64,000 bases of DNA from Arthrobacter sp. ZGTC131 (GCF_002929275.1 NZ_PJIK01000018.1:32957-96956), one strand, 5' to 3'; numbered from the stretch's first letter, positions 52,883-61,749 are shown. The notes: a model not told the origin generated them from the sequence alone. Program-made: numbers and translations.

Positions 52883-53338
52883 ATGACCCTCACCGACCAG
52901 GCCTCCGGATCCACAGCGTCCGCCATGGGCCCGGGCGGGCAGACCGGCAGGACCGGCACAAGCGGGACCGGCGACGGCGGGGCAGGCGGCAACGACGGCG
53001 GCCCCGACGGGCAGGCCGGCGCCGCTTCTGCGGACTCCGAGCTGACCTCGCTGCTGAAGTCCAGCACGGCCAAATGGTCCGGGATCGTCTCAGGCGCCAG
53101 CCAGGCCGCCAGCCTGGAACTGGCCACGAACACCAACGCGATCGCGCTGGGCGGCTGGAACGGCGGCGATCCCTACCCCACGCTGGCGCAGTTCCAGGAG
53201 ATGGTGGCCAACGGCGAGATCGGCTACTTCATCTCCGGCGGCGGCATGGGCGGTGGCCCCCGCGGAGGTAACTCCGAGGTTGCCGCATGGGTGGCCGCCA
53301 ACTTCGATGCCCAGACCCTGGGCAGTTCCACCGTCTAA
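52883..53338 (+). CDS. orphan C-terminal domain of a GT39 (YkcB-like) mannosyltransferase
   Basis: A 151-residue protein. Residues 1-47 are Gly/Asp/Thr-rich and disordered. Residues about 50-150 (TSLLKSSTAKWSGIVSGASQ, then LATNTNAIALGGWNGGDPYP, TLAQFQEMVANGEIGYFISG and VAAWVAANF) match the extracytoplasmic C-terminal domain that ends actinobacterial family 39 glycosyltransferases. The membrane-bound catalytic part is absent, both in the protein and upstream. It is either a remnant of a lost gene or a stand-alone cytoplasmic or cryptic domain. The start has only a weak ribosome site and no signal peptide. Confidence 0.65.
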   Translation: MTLTDQASGSTASAMGPGGQTGRTGTSGTGDGGAGGNDGGPDGQAGAASADSELTSLLKSSTAKWSGIVSGASQAASLELATNTNAIALGGWNGGDPYPTLAQFQEMVANGEIGYFISGGGMGGGPRGGNSEVAAWVAANFDAQTLGSSTV

Positions 53339-53409
53339 AAGCTGAGCGAGTAGGCAACCCACCGGCGTGCAGGCGACCGGCGTGCGGCCCAGCCGGGCAT
53401 CGGTACGCG

Positions 53410-54090
53410 TCAGAAGACGAAGGAAATGAACTGCCGGCCGTCCCTGTCGGCCTCCACAGTGGCCGAGACCGCGGAGTAGTCCGGGATGTGGAGTACGCCG
53501 TCGGGAATGACGCCGGTGTTCGGGCCAACGGCCACGGTACGGATGCCGGCAGCCAACCCGGCCGCGATGCCGGCGGGTGCGTCCTCGAAGACCACGGCCT
53601 CTTCGGGTTCCACGCCAAGGAGCTCGGCGGCGCGAAGGTATCCTTCGGGATGCGGTTTGCCGCGGGTGACAAGCTCCGCGGTGACCACCGTGGCGGGCAT
53701 GGGTAGGCGCGCCGCGTCCATGCGAATGTCCGCCAGGATCCGGTCCGCGGATGTTACGAGTGCCACCGCGTCCCCCGGCAGGCTGCGGAGCAGATCAGTG
53801 GCCCCGGGCAGTGCGACGATGCCCTCCGTCCGTAACCGCTCCATCGCGCCGAGTTCAGCGGTGAGCGCCACGACATCCGCGCCGGCCGGGGCGAAGCGCC
53901 GCACCGTGTCGGCTGCCTGGACGCCGTGGGACGTCCGCAGAATCTCCGTGATGTCCAGGCCGTAACGCGTGGCGAACTCACCCCATACCTGTTCCACAAC
54001 CGCTGTGGAATCCACCAGGGTGCCGTCCATGTCGAACAGGACAGCGCGGGCAGTCAGGGTTGCGGCGAGGGAATCGGCAGGAAGGTTCAT
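53410..54090 (-). CDS. HAD-superfamily sugar phosphatase
   Basis: A 226-residue haloacid-dehalogenase-type phosphatase. Motif I is LFDMDGTLVDS (nucleophile Asp20, acid/base Asp22), motif II VTSADRIL, motif III RGKPHPEGYL and motif IV VVFEDAPAGI. The small helical cap after motif I puts it with beta-phosphoglucomutase and 2-deoxyglucose-6-phosphatase-like members. It probably hydrolyses a sugar phosphate. AGGATGG precedes the ATG. Monocistronic. Confidence 0.9.
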   Translation of the reverse strand: MNLPADSLAATLTARAVLFDMDGTLVDSTAVVEQVWGEFATRYGLDITEILRTSHGVQAADTVRRFAPAGADVVALTAELGAMERLRTEGIVALPGATDLLRSLPGDAVALVTSADRILADIRMDAARLPMPATVVTAELVTRGKPHPEGYLRAAELLGVEPEEAVVFEDAPAGIAAGLAAGIRTVAVGPNTGVIPDGVLHIPDYSAVSATVEADRDGRQFISFVF

Positions 54091-54150
54091 GCATCCATCC
54101 TGCCTCAGGACACATCAACCCTGGTTGTCTGTGACTTGGCCGTTCGGGAC

Positions 54151-54525
54151 TTATTCGGTGGGGCGGGGGATGTACTGCACTGCCCACTTGTTGCCGTCCG
54201 GATCGGCGAAATAGACGAAGTGCCCCCAAGCCTGGACGTCGACGTCGCTGACGTCCACGCCGTTGGCCTTGAGTTGGTCATGGGCGGCGTGGATATCACT
54301 GACCACCAGTTGGAGGCTGGGCGCCGTGCCGGGAGGGGCGTCGTTGAGGCCCTCGCCGATGGCAATCGAGCAGCCGGACCCCGGCGGGGTGAGCTGGACG
54401 AAGCGGATGCCGTCCATGGGCCGCTCGTCGTAATCGGCGTTGAAGCCCACCTTGTTGACGTAGAAATCCTTGGCGCGGTCCACATCGGACACAGGGACAA
54501 ACACAAGTTCGAGTTTCCAGTCCAT
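54151..54525 (-). CDS. VOC family protein
   Basis: A 124-residue single-unit vicinal-oxygen-chelate protein (VSDVDRAKDFYVNKVGFNAD, then FVYFADPDGNKWAVQYIP). Such proteins act as dimers, for example glyoxalases, dioxygenases or resistance proteins. No specific function can be assigned. The start is ATG 54525; a longer frame adds an unlikely Pro/Arg-rich extension. Confidence 0.85.
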   Translation of the reverse strand: MDWKLELVFVPVSDVDRAKDFYVNKVGFNADYDERPMDGIRFVQLTPPGSGCSIAIGEGLNDAPPGTAPSLQLVVSDIHAAHDQLKANGVDVSDVDVQAWGHFVYFADPDGNKWAVQYIPRPTE

Positions 54526-54644
54526 GGTGCACAGGCTAGCCGGGGACGCCGGCATCCGGAAGAGCCGGACCGCACCGCAACTGGCGGGCAAGCGGGCCCC
54601 CGGGCCAAAAGCCCGGCGCCTGCCGCCGATCAAAAGGCCAGGCG

Positions 54645-55280
54645 TCAGCCGGCGATGCCGTAGAGGCGGTCTCCGGCGTCGCCCAGGCCGGGCACAATGT
54701 AGGACTTCTCGTTCAGCTTCTCGTCGATGGAAGCCAGGACGATGGTGACGTTGGCGTCGGCGAGTTCTTCCTCGAGTTTGGCCAGTCCTTCCGGGGCGGC
54801 CAGCAGGCAGATGCAGGTGACATCCGAGGCACCGCGTTTGAACAGGAACTTGATGGCCTCGCGCAGGGTGCCGCCGGTGGCCAGCATCGGGTCAAGAACG
54901 AAGATCTGCCGGTCCGTCAGGTTCTCCGGCAGGCGCTCTGCGTAAGTGATGATGTCCAGGGTCTCCTCATCCCGGGCCATGCCCAGGAAGCCGACCTCAG
55001 CGGTGGGAACCAACTTGGTCATTCCTTCGAGCATGCCGAGGCCGGCGCGGAGGATGGGAACCACCAGCGGGGTGGGCTTGGTGAAGGCGGTGCCGACCGT
55101 TGTGGAAACGGGCGTCTCGATGGTGACCGGCTGGGTGCGGACGTCGCGGGTGGCTTCGTAGGCGAGGAGCGTGACGAGTTCCTCTGTCAGCTGGCGGAAT
55201 ACCGGCGACGGGGTGTTCTTATCCCGCAGGACGGTGAGTTTGTGGGCGACCAGCGGATGGTCCACGACGAGTGTGCGCAT
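54645..55280 (-). CDS. upp: uracil phosphoribosyltransferase
   Basis: A 211-residue enzyme of normal family length. It starts [20 protein letters not shown]. The PRPP-binding loop is [12 protein letters not shown], and the C-terminal uracil-binding loop is [15 protein letters not shown]. It makes UMP from uracil and PRPP in pyrimidine salvage. The start lies 12 bp after the stop of the PAP2 phosphatase gene in the same direction, so the two may be co-transcribed. Confidence 0.96.
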   Translation of the reverse strand: MRTLVVDHPLVAHKLTVLRDKNTPSPVFRQLTEELVTLLAYEATRDVRTQPVTIETPVSTTVGTAFTKPTPLVVPILRAGLGMLEGMTKLVPTAEVGFLGMARDEETLDIITYAERLPENLTDRQIFVLDPMLATGGTLREAIKFLFKRGASDVTCICLLAAPEGLAKLEEELADANVTIVLASIDEKLNEKSYIVPGLGDAGDRLYGIAG

Positions 55281-55292
55281 GCGTCAAAACTA

Positions 55293-56147
55293 TCATCCGG
55301 AGGCCGCGTCCCCTCGTCGGCCTCCGTGGCTGCCGCCGGCACCCGGAGCCTCCTCGCGCGCGGTATCCGCGCCCTGCTCTTGCGCCCGTTCGTTCGGCTC
55401 CTTGGCGGTCAGCTCGGCAGGGTGCTCGAACGTCGGTGCGGGGCCGGCTTGCTCCCGCCGCCGGATGACGTGGAAGAGCCGGTGGGCGAGGATGACCATG
55501 CCGAGCCAGGCGAGTCCGAGCAGCCACGCCGCGATCACGTCCGTCATCCAGTGGTGGCCCAGGAACACCCTGCTGAGGCCCATGCAAATGATGAACAAGG
55601 CCCCCGCGGTGATGACGGAAACCCGGACCCAGGTCTTGTCGGCCTGGAGGCATATCAGGTACACCACCGCGCCGATCACCACTGTGGTGTTGAGGGTGTG
55701 GCCGCTGGGGAATGATGGCGAAAACTCGAACGGCGGCACGGCGTCGATGTGGTCCGGGCGGACGCGGCCCAGGAGCGTCTTGCTCACGGTCGTGGCCGTA
55801 ATGGAGACCGCGGCCGCACCGCCCACCAGGATGAGGGGCCGCCAGCTGCGGCTGACATAGATCAGCCAGGCAACGAGGATGCTTGCCAAAATGGGCATGC
55901 CGACGCCGCCGCCTATGTAGGTGAAAGCCGTCACGGCGGTGTCCAGGCCGGGGTTCCGATATTGTTTGGCAAGTTCCAGCACCGGCCTGTCCAGGCCAGC
56001 GACGCCGTCCTTGGCCACCACGCTCTGGTACACCTCGGCGCCAAGCAAGGCCAGTGTGATCACCAGCAAGCCGCCGAAGATGAGGGTGATCCACAGGGCC
56101 GCATAGGGACCCAGCCACCGGCCGTATCGATCGATCAGGGATTTCAT
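55293..56147 (-). CDS. PAP2 family phosphatase
   Basis: A 284-residue membrane phosphatase. Six hydrophobic segments and the three active-site motifs are visible: KTLLGRVRP, PSFPSGHT and SRVFLGHHWMTD. The family removes phosphate from lipids such as phosphatidic acid or undecaprenyl pyrophosphate. The C-terminal 50 residues are a polar tail rich in Glu, Gly and Arg. GGGAGA lies just before ATG 56147. It is divergent from tadA (70 bp between starts) and upstream of upp. Confidence 0.92.
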   Translation of the reverse strand: MKSLIDRYGRWLGPYAALWITLIFGGLLVITLALLGAEVYQSVVAKDGVAGLDRPVLELAKQYRNPGLDTAVTAFTYIGGGVGMPILASILVAWLIYVSRSWRPLILVGGAAAVSITATTVSKTLLGRVRPDHIDAVPPFEFSPSFPSGHTLNTTVVIGAVVYLICLQADKTWVRVSVITAGALFIICMGLSRVFLGHHWMTDVIAAWLLGLAWLGMVILAHRLFHVIRRREQAGPAPTFEHPAELTAKEPNERAQEQGADTAREEAPGAGGSHGGRRGDAASG

Positions 56148-56216
56148 CTTCTCTCCCGTTCCCTCCCGGCGGTGCGCTGTCAGAAGGTAAGTATCCTTAG
56201 AAACTATCATTGACCC

Positions 56217-56774
56217 ATGGGACCGGCAGATCCGCAACACCTGGAATGGATGGGCCTTGCCCTGGCGGAGGCCAGGCGGGCGCTGACCACAGAGGACGTG
56301 CCCATCGGCGCCGTCGTGATCGGTCCCGACGGCACCGTTCTCGGTTCGGGGCGCAACGAACGGGAAGCGCACGGAGACCCCACTGCCCACGCGGAAATGG
56401 TGGCCATTCGCGAGGCGGCGGCCCGGCTCCGCGAGCGCTCCGTCCTCGACGGCGGGACCGGCGACGGCTGGCGGCTCGAGGACTGCACTCTGGTGGTGAC
56501 GCTGGAGCCGTGCGCCATGTGCGCCGGGGCCATCGTTCTTGCGCGGATCCACCGCGTGGTGTTCGGGGCCTGGGACGAGAAGGCCGGCGCGGCCGGTTCC
56601 GTTTTCGATATCCTCCGTGAGCGCCGCCTCAACCACTGGGTGGAGGTCTACGCGGGGGTGCAGGAAGAGGAATGCGGTGCGCTGCTGCGGGAGTTCTTCA
56701 CCGCGCACCGGGGCACCGAGGCCTGGCCCCCGCTGCCGGCTGACGGCTCCGGGGATCCTTCGCCGGTGGCATAG
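56217..56774 (+). CDS. tadA: tRNA adenosine(34) deaminase
   Basis: A 185-residue zinc deaminase. The zinc and proton-shuttle motif is HAE (58-60) and the second motif PCAMC (98-102). WMGLALAEARRAL and VPIGAVVI match TadA. It converts A34 of tRNA-Arg(ACG) to inosine, and that tRNA is encoded in this window at 37589. The C-terminal 25 residues are variable. No clear ribosome site precedes the ATG, so the transcript may be leaderless or nearly so. Confidence 0.93.
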   Translation: MGPADPQHLEWMGLALAEARRALTTEDVPIGAVVIGPDGTVLGSGRNEREAHGDPTAHAEMVAIREAAARLRERSVLDGGTGDGWRLEDCTLVVTLEPCAMCAGAIVLARIHRVVFGAWDEKAGAAGSVFDILRERRLNHWVEVYAGVQEEECGALLREFFTAHRGTEAWPPLPADGSGDPSPVA

Positions 56775-56806
56775 CCGGCGGCAAAGGCGGTGGCTTGGCC
56801 GCGGAC

Positions 56807-58060
56807 TCAGCCGTTGGCGGCATCCAGCGCGTCGATCCGTTCCTGCCGTGACGCCACGGAATCCAGGCTGAAGGACCGGAAATCGCCCAGGTCCTCCTGG
56901 ATCCAGGCTTCCACCTCTGCGATGCGCTGCCTAGCGGCGGAAGTGGCGCCATCGAAGAGCCAGTAAGCGATCCTCGCCCTGCCGGGATCGTACTGCCACA
57001 GTCCGATGATCCTGCCGCGGTCCAGAATCGGGTGGTCCGGGAGGTCGGCCTGCAGCGCGAGGGTGGAGTTCAGCACCTTCCTGTACCTGTCCTCCTCCGC
57101 GAACAGGTCAGCTGAGTTCCGCCGCTGCAGGACGAGCGAATCGGTGCCGGCCAGCAATTGGATCTGCTCCTCTTCCGGCGGCGCAAACGCGGCAAGGCTT
57201 TCGACGTCGTGGGGCAGCATCCAGAGCACGTCGCCGCCCGCGGTGGGCTGTTCCACGGCTCCGACCCCGGCCAGGGCGGCCCTGCTGTGCGCCACCGTGA
57301 AGCCGGTAAACCATTGGGACTGTTTGAGGGTGGCACCGCCCGTCCAGCCCAGGTAACGGCCGATCAGTTCGGTCCGGGCATCCTCCGGGCCGAGCTTGCC
57401 GGGCGGCGGCTCCCACAGGGCGTAGGCATAGCGCTGCTGGTCCAGGCGCCCGTTGACGGGGACCCGGCGGATCCGGCCGTCTGCCTGCAGCAGCCCCAGG
57501 GCCGTGGGCAGGGTGGTGGCCGCGCCCTTCTTCTTGCCCTCCTCCCCGAGGTTCCGGACCGATTCGCCCAGCTCGTCCTTGAGCTGTTTGGGATCCATCG
57601 GGCCCTCGGCCTCCGAGAGCACGTGCAGGATCTGCTCTTCGAGCAGCGTCATCTCGCCCCGGTCCACGCCCAGCCGGCCCAGCACCCTGAAGGCTTCTTC
57701 CGCGTTCTTGCCCAGGCTCAGCGCCCAGGCAAAGTCCTCCCGGCCCAGGACGTACGTGCAGCCGCGCGCGGTGGGAAGCTCATGGATCCTCAAGTCAAGG
57801 ACGTCCTGGTCCACCTGGTCGCGGCGGATCCCGGCGCGGGCGAACAGGGTCAGGTATGGGTTGGCGCCGCCCACCGACCTCGCCCAGCCTGCCCGGGCGA
57901 GCACTTCTTGCGAGGTGGCGCCGGCGAGCGTGCCGTCCAGCCCCTGCCTGTGCCAGGCCCAGGCGCGGAGCAGTTCCGGCGTGAGGTCCTCGGCGTTGAG
58001 TTCTGCCGTATCGGGTCCTGCTGCGCCGAGGCATCCGGAGGACGAGACGTTGATGGTCAT
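56807..58060 (-). CDS. winged helix DNA-binding protein, AlkZ/YcaQ-like
   Basis: A 417-residue protein with the layout of the HTH_42 family (winged-helix repeats, e.g. LTPELLRAWAWHRQGLDGTL at about 20-39), whose studied members AlkZ and YcaQ are DNA glycosylases for crosslinks and bulky lesions. DHPILDRGRIIGLWQYDPGR near 345-364 is the region that carries the catalytic QxQ/QxD-like motif in AlkZ, here QYD. It may be a repair glycosylase, but this is not certain. Starts at 58060 or 58081 are possible. It is 38 bp downstream of the glycosyltransferase gene in the same direction. Confidence 0.75.
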   Translation of the reverse strand: MTINVSSSGCLGAAGPDTAELNAEDLTPELLRAWAWHRQGLDGTLAGATSQEVLARAGWARSVGGANPYLTLFARAGIRRDQVDQDVLDLRIHELPTARGCTYVLGREDFAWALSLGKNAEEAFRVLGRLGVDRGEMTLLEEQILHVLSEAEGPMDPKQLKDELGESVRNLGEEGKKKGAATTLPTALGLLQADGRIRRVPVNGRLDQQRYAYALWEPPPGKLGPEDARTELIGRYLGWTGGATLKQSQWFTGFTVAHSRAALAGVGAVEQPTAGGDVLWMLPHDVESLAAFAPPEEEQIQLLAGTDSLVLQRRNSADLFAEEDRYRKVLNSTLALQADLPDHPILDRGRIIGLWQYDPGRARIAYWLFDGATSAARQRIAEVEAWIQEDLGDFRSFSLDSVASRQERIDALDAANG

Positions 58061-58098
58061 GCGCTCATTGTCCACCAGCATGCCGGTCCGAGGAATGG

Positions 58099-59178
58099 TC
58101 AGTCCCGCGGCGTACCTCCGCCGATAGTGTCGAGCACCCACCGTGCGGTCGCATCCCACCCGGGCAGCAGGTCCCTGCCGGTGAGTGCCGCCTGGCGCCA
58201 TTGCTCCCGTAACTCCGGGGTGGCGAGCCAGGCTCGCAGGGTTGCTGCGAGCGGGGCCGGGTCCCGGTCAAGGACGACGGCGGCCCCCGGCAGCGCGGCT
58301 TCGTCACCTGCCGGCGCACCCAGCTTCAGCGCCTCCACGGCGCCCGTGCCGCTCCGGACGACCACCGGAATGCCGTGCGCCAGCGATTCGGTGACCGACA
58401 TGCCGAAGGCTTCCACCTTGGAGACGAGCAGGCTCATGTCCGCGGCATGCCATTCGTCTTCCAGCGCCTGCCCTGTCAGTTCGCCGGCGAGACGTACCCG
58501 GTCCTCCAACCCGTACTCCTCCAATGCCGCCCGGACTTCCAGGGCGTAATCGCGGTCCGCCTCATCAGAACCGATCAGCGCTGCCGTCCACGGGAGGTCC
58601 GTCACCTGCGCCAGGGCGCCGAGCAGGATGAGTTGGTCTTTGTTCGGCAACAGCGCGGCCACGGAGACCAGGTACGGCGGTTCGGAGCCCTTGGCCAGTT
58701 CGGCCTGGTTGGTTCCGGGCAGCGCCACGTGGACCTGGGCCAGGCCGTGGCGGCGGATGATCTCCGCCGCCGCAGATCCGCTCGTGCAGATCACGCCCGC
58801 TGCCGCGGCGAGGGCACGGATTTCCAGTTCCGGATGGTCCAGCAGCGGCATGTGCAGCAGAACCCACGGCCGCTGCCCTGCGGCGGCGGCCGCTTCCATC
58901 GCCTCGGGCGCGCCGGAGGCGACCAGACCGTCGACGATCGTGACGGTCCCGCCGGCTCCCTGTTCCGGGGTTCCGGTTCCCGACCCCAGCAAACCGGCCA
59001 GCCGCCGTCGTTCTTCACTGCTGCCTACGGGCCAGGCGCCGTCGACCGATTCCATGGCAACGCTGACGCCCAGCCGGCGCAAACCCTGCACCAGCGAAGC
59101 GTTGTAGACGTTTCCGCCGGAGTTGTGGCGGATATTGCCCGGGACAAGCAGCCGGACGGCTGGCAGAGGAGGTTGCAT
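58099..59178 (-). CDS. glycosyltransferase family 4-like protein
   Basis: A 359-residue GT-B-type glycosyltransferase. The N-terminal acceptor domain begins LLVPGNIRHNSGGNVYNASL. The C-terminal donor domain (about 165-330) has YLVSVAALLPNKDQLILLGA, the donor-binding region VSKVEAFGMSVTESLAHG and GIPVVV. It transfers a sugar from a nucleotide sugar to an unknown acceptor. It starts 3 bp after the stop of the PTPS-like gene, as the third gene of a tight operon. Confidence 0.85.
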   Translation of the reverse strand: MQPPLPAVRLLVPGNIRHNSGGNVYNASLVQGLRRLGVSVAMESVDGAWPVGSSEERRRLAGLLGSGTGTPEQGAGGTVTIVDGLVASGAPEAMEAAAAAGQRPWVLLHMPLLDHPELEIRALAAAAGVICTSGSAAAEIIRRHGLAQVHVALPGTNQAELAKGSEPPYLVSVAALLPNKDQLILLGALAQVTDLPWTAALIGSDEADRDYALEVRAALEEYGLEDRVRLAGELTGQALEDEWHAADMSLLVSKVEAFGMSVTESLAHGIPVVVRSGTGAVEALKLGAPAGDEAALPGAAVVLDRDPAPLAATLRAWLATPELREQWRQAALTGRDLLPGWDATARWVLDTIGGGTPRD

Positions 59179-59181
59179 GGG

Positions 59182-59580
59182 TTACCCGCGGGATAGCTCA
59201 AGGGCGTAGGACGCCCAGGCATCGGGGTTTTCACGCAGTGTGACGTCCAGGCCGGCCAAGTCACGGCCGTCGTCGTCTTCGCGGAGCCGCCCCGCCACGG
59301 CCTCCGCGATGTACTGGGCCAGCGCCTCCGTGGTGCTGAGTTTGCCGGCAAAATCGGGGTGCTCATCCAGGTTGCGGTAGTTGAGCCCGGCGAGCACCTC
59401 CTCGAGGATGCCGCCGGCCGCGCCGATATCCAGGACGATGGCGTCGTCATTGAGGGCCCGACGGCGGAAGGTCACCTCGGCGACGAACGTGGCGCCGTGC
59501 AGGCCCTGGGCCGGGCCGAACGCCTCCCGGGGAAGGCTGTGGGCGATCATGAAGTGGCGTCGGACGGTCAGGCTGAACAC
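59182..59580 (-). CDS. 6-pyruvoyl-tetrahydropterin synthase-like protein, active site altered
   Basis: A 132-residue T-fold protein. Two of the three zinc ligands of QueD/PTPS are kept: His14 in MIAHSLP and His28 in LHGA. The third (His of HGH) is Ala30, and the catalytic Cys that normally precedes LHGH is missing. YRNLDEH (about 68-74) and the C-terminal TLRENPDAWASYALEL follow the family. It therefore probably does not catalyse the classical PTPS or QueD reaction. The GTG start has GAGGT upstream. Gaps of 3 bp on both sides put it inside the operon. Confidence 0.75.
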   Translation of the reverse strand: MFSLTVRRHFMIAHSLPREAFGPAQGLHGATFVAEVTFRRRALNDDAIVLDIGAAGGILEEVLAGLNYRNLDEHPDFAGKLSTTEALAQYIAEAVAGRLREDDDGRDLAGLDVTLRENPDAWASYALELSRG

Positions 59581-59583
59581 TGG

Positions 59584-60591
59584 TTACCTCGTGGTTTCTG
59601 TGGTCGGGTATTCGATGACATGGCACAGCGCGTCCAAAGTGCCGTCCGAAAGCTGCTGGACGACGTCGGGCAGTTCCCTGAAAGCGGACGTGCCCGTGAG
59701 GAAGGCGTCAAAGACGGGGTCCTTCAGGAGCGACACCGCGGTTTCCAGGCGGTCGGCGTTGGTGCGGCGGTGCCGGCGCGCCCTTGCGACGGCGCCTACC
59801 TGGCTGGCACGGATGGACAGCCGGCGGGCGTGGAAATCCTCCCCCAGCGGCAGGCTGACCCTCCGGTCCGCGTACCAGGACATCTCGATGATTTCGCCTT
59901 CGTCCCCAACAAGCTTGAGGCTGCGTTCCAGGCCGCCTTCCGAGGCAGAGCAGTGGAAGACGATGTCGCAGTCCGGAAGGGCATCGTCCGGGAGCGCGAA
60001 GTCGATGCCCAGGGCATCGGCCAGTTCCTTCCGGGCGGGGTCCAGGTCCACGAGCTGAAGCCTCGCCAGGGGGAAGGTGCGCAGCAGCGTGGCCACCATG
60101 CCGCCCACCAGGCCGGCCCCGATCACCGCGATGCGGTCGCCGAGCCTGGGCCCCGCCTCCCACAGGCCGTTGACGGCGGTTTCCACCGTGCCGGTGAGCA
60201 CCGCGCGGCGGGGAGGAACGCCGTCGGGAACGCGTGTGAGGGCCGAGACCGGGACCACGTACCGGTCCTGGTGCGGATGGAGGCAGAACACCGTCTGGCC
60301 TGCCCAGTCCTCCGGCCCTTCCTCGACAACCCCCACGGAAAGGTAACCGAACTTCACGGGCCCGGGGAAGGAGCCTTCCTGGTACGGGGCGCGCATCTGC
60401 TCGGCAACGCAGGCCGGAACGGACGCGTGGTGCACCACGAGTTCGGTGCCCTTGCTGATGCCCGAATACAGCGTCCGGACCAGCGCTTCGCCGGGGCCCG
60501 GCACGGGCAGCTCCTCGGCGCGGAGCTCGCCCTGGCCTGGGCCGACGGTCCAATATGCCTTTGCTTCTGCGGAATTCTGGGTAATAGTCAT
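59584..60591 (-). CDS. MDR-type dehydrogenase (zinc-binding alcohol dehydrogenase-like)
   Basis: A 335-residue medium-chain dehydrogenase. It has a GroES-like N-terminal part (GEALVRTLYSGISKGTELVV) and a Rossmann site IAVIGAGLVGGMVATLL (about 148-164), with the NAD-binding acidic residue in LVDLDPARKELA. The usual catalytic Zn ligands (Cys-x-His of GHE) are not obvious, so it may be zinc-free. The start at 60591 (MTITQNSAEAK) is preferred over longer frames that enter the tRNA. First gene of the operon with the PTPS-like and glycosyltransferase genes; the product is unknown. Confidence 0.85.
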   Translation of the reverse strand: MTITQNSAEAKAYWTVGPGQGELRAEELPVPGPGEALVRTLYSGISKGTELVVHHASVPACVAEQMRAPYQEGSFPGPVKFGYLSVGVVEEGPEDWAGQTVFCLHPHQDRYVVPVSALTRVPDGVPPRRAVLTGTVETAVNGLWEAGPRLGDRIAVIGAGLVGGMVATLLRTFPLARLQLVDLDPARKELADALGIDFALPDDALPDCDIVFHCSASEGGLERSLKLVGDEGEIIEMSWYADRRVSLPLGEDFHARRLSIRASQVGAVARARRHRRTNADRLETAVSLLKDPVFDAFLTGTSAFRELPDVVQQLSDGTLDALCHVIEYPTTETTR

Positions 60592-60717
60592 CTTGCTGAC
60601 GAATCTAGTGCCCGGCCGGTCCAACGGGAAGGACCGGACCGGCGTGGCCCGCATGGCGGACGCCCCGGGAGCCTCGTTTTGGGGATGGGCGCCTTGCTCC
60701 GGTACCCTGTACAGGTT

Positions 60718-60807
60718 GGTGACGTGTCCGAGCGGCCGAAGGTGCAACACTCGAAATGTTGTTTGGTGTCAAAGCCAACGTGGGTTCAAATCCCACCGTC
60801 ACCGCCA
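60718..60807 (+). tRNA. tRNA-Ser (anticodon CGA)
   Basis: A 90-nt gene including an encoded CCA. The acceptor GGTGACG pairs with CGTCACC, discriminator G, then CCA. The anticodon stem-loop CAACACTCGAAATGTTG gives anticodon CGA. It has a long class II variable arm and the T-loop GGGTTCAAATCCC. The only tRNA in the window with an encoded CCA. Confidence 0.95.
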
Positions 60808-60813
60808 AATGAG

Positions 60814-60856
60814 AAAGGCCCCGCTCCCCTTGTGAACAAAGGGAAGCGGGGCCTTT
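60814..60856. terminator. terminator of tRNA-Ser(CGA)
   Basis: AAAGGCCCCGCTCCCCTT (60814-60831) pairs with AAGGGAAGCGGGGCCTTT (60839-60856) with one mismatch, then T and GCTG. It also serves the convergent gene ending at 60870. Confidence 0.85.
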
Positions 60857-60869
60857 TGCTGTGCGGGCG

Positions 60870-61649
60870 TTAGTGCTCCGCCTCTGCCGCAGCAGCCTTC
60901 TTGGCGATTTTCTCGGCGTCCTTCTCGGCGCGCAGGATCTCCGTCTCGTGCTGTTCCTCGGCTTTTTCCCGGTGGATGACCGCGGCGAAGAGCTTCTCCA
61001 TCTCCTTGGCCACGCCGGCGGCTGAGGCCGGGTTCTGGCCGGTCACCAGCCGGTCGTCAACCACGACCTTCTCCGCAAAGACATCAGCGGAGACGTGGGT
61101 GGCGCCCTGTTCCTCAAGTCGGTCTGCCAAAAAGAACGGGATGACCTTGTCTTTCCCTGCGGCAACCTCCTCGTCGTTGGTGAAGCCGGCCACCTTCCGG
61201 CCCTCGACGAGGCGAAGCCCGTTCTCCAATTCCACGTTCAGCAGGCCGGCCGGTCCGTGGCAGACCGCGCCCACCAAGCCGCCGGCATTGTAGACGCTGG
61301 CAACCAGGTTCTGCAGGCCTTCGCTGTCCGGGAAGTCCCACATGGTGCCGTGGCCGCCCACGAGATAGACGGCGTCGTACTGTTCGGGATCAACGACGTC
61401 GACGCGGGCAGTGTTGTACAGACCGGCGCGCGTGGTCTCGTCCTCCGTGAAGGCAACCTGGATGGGATCGTCCGAGTCCACCTCGTCGCGCGGGGGCTGG
61501 CCGCCCTGGATGGACGCGAAGTCGACGAAATGCCCGGAATCCTTGAAGACCTTCCAGGGATGTGCAGCCTCGGCCACGTTGTAGCCGGTCTTCTCTCCCG
61601 TATCGCCGATCTCGGAAACGCTGGTCAGTACCATGAGGATTTTCTTCAT
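60870..61649 (-). CDS. DJ-1/PfpI family protein, class I glutamine amidotransferase-like
   Basis: A 259-residue protein of the Hsp31-like branch. The nucleophile elbow AVCHGPAG carries Cys130 and His131; GGHGTMWDFP near 98-107 supplies the acidic partner. Members act as glyoxalase III/deglycase-type enzymes or chaperones. The C-terminal 40 residues form a charged helix (EKAEEQHETEILRAEKDAEK) that is an extension beyond the usual fold. The ATG start follows a GGAG-type site. Confidence 0.88.
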   Translation of the reverse strand: MKKILMVLTSVSEIGDTGEKTGYNVAEAAHPWKVFKDSGHFVDFASIQGGQPPRDEVDSDDPIQVAFTEDETTRAGLYNTARVDVVDPEQYDAVYLVGGHGTMWDFPDSEGLQNLVASVYNAGGLVGAVCHGPAGLLNVELENGLRLVEGRKVAGFTNDEEVAAGKDKVIPFFLADRLEEQGATHVSADVFAEKVVVDDRLVTGQNPASAAGVAKEMEKLFAAVIHREKAEEQHETEILRAEKDAEKIAKKAAAAEAEH

Positions 61650-61749
61650 GAAGTGCTCCTATCGTCCAACTTCCACCCTACGCCCAGCCCAATTCGGGCC
61701 TTCTCTCCCTGTCTGAGACGGTGTACTCGTCTGCGCCTCGAATCGCCCC

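Noticed and set aside
58082-58201. Longer N-terminus for the AlkZ-like protein
   Set aside because: It would run through the 38-bp gap into the glycosyltransferase gene with Arg-rich sequence; 58060 or 58081 is more likely.
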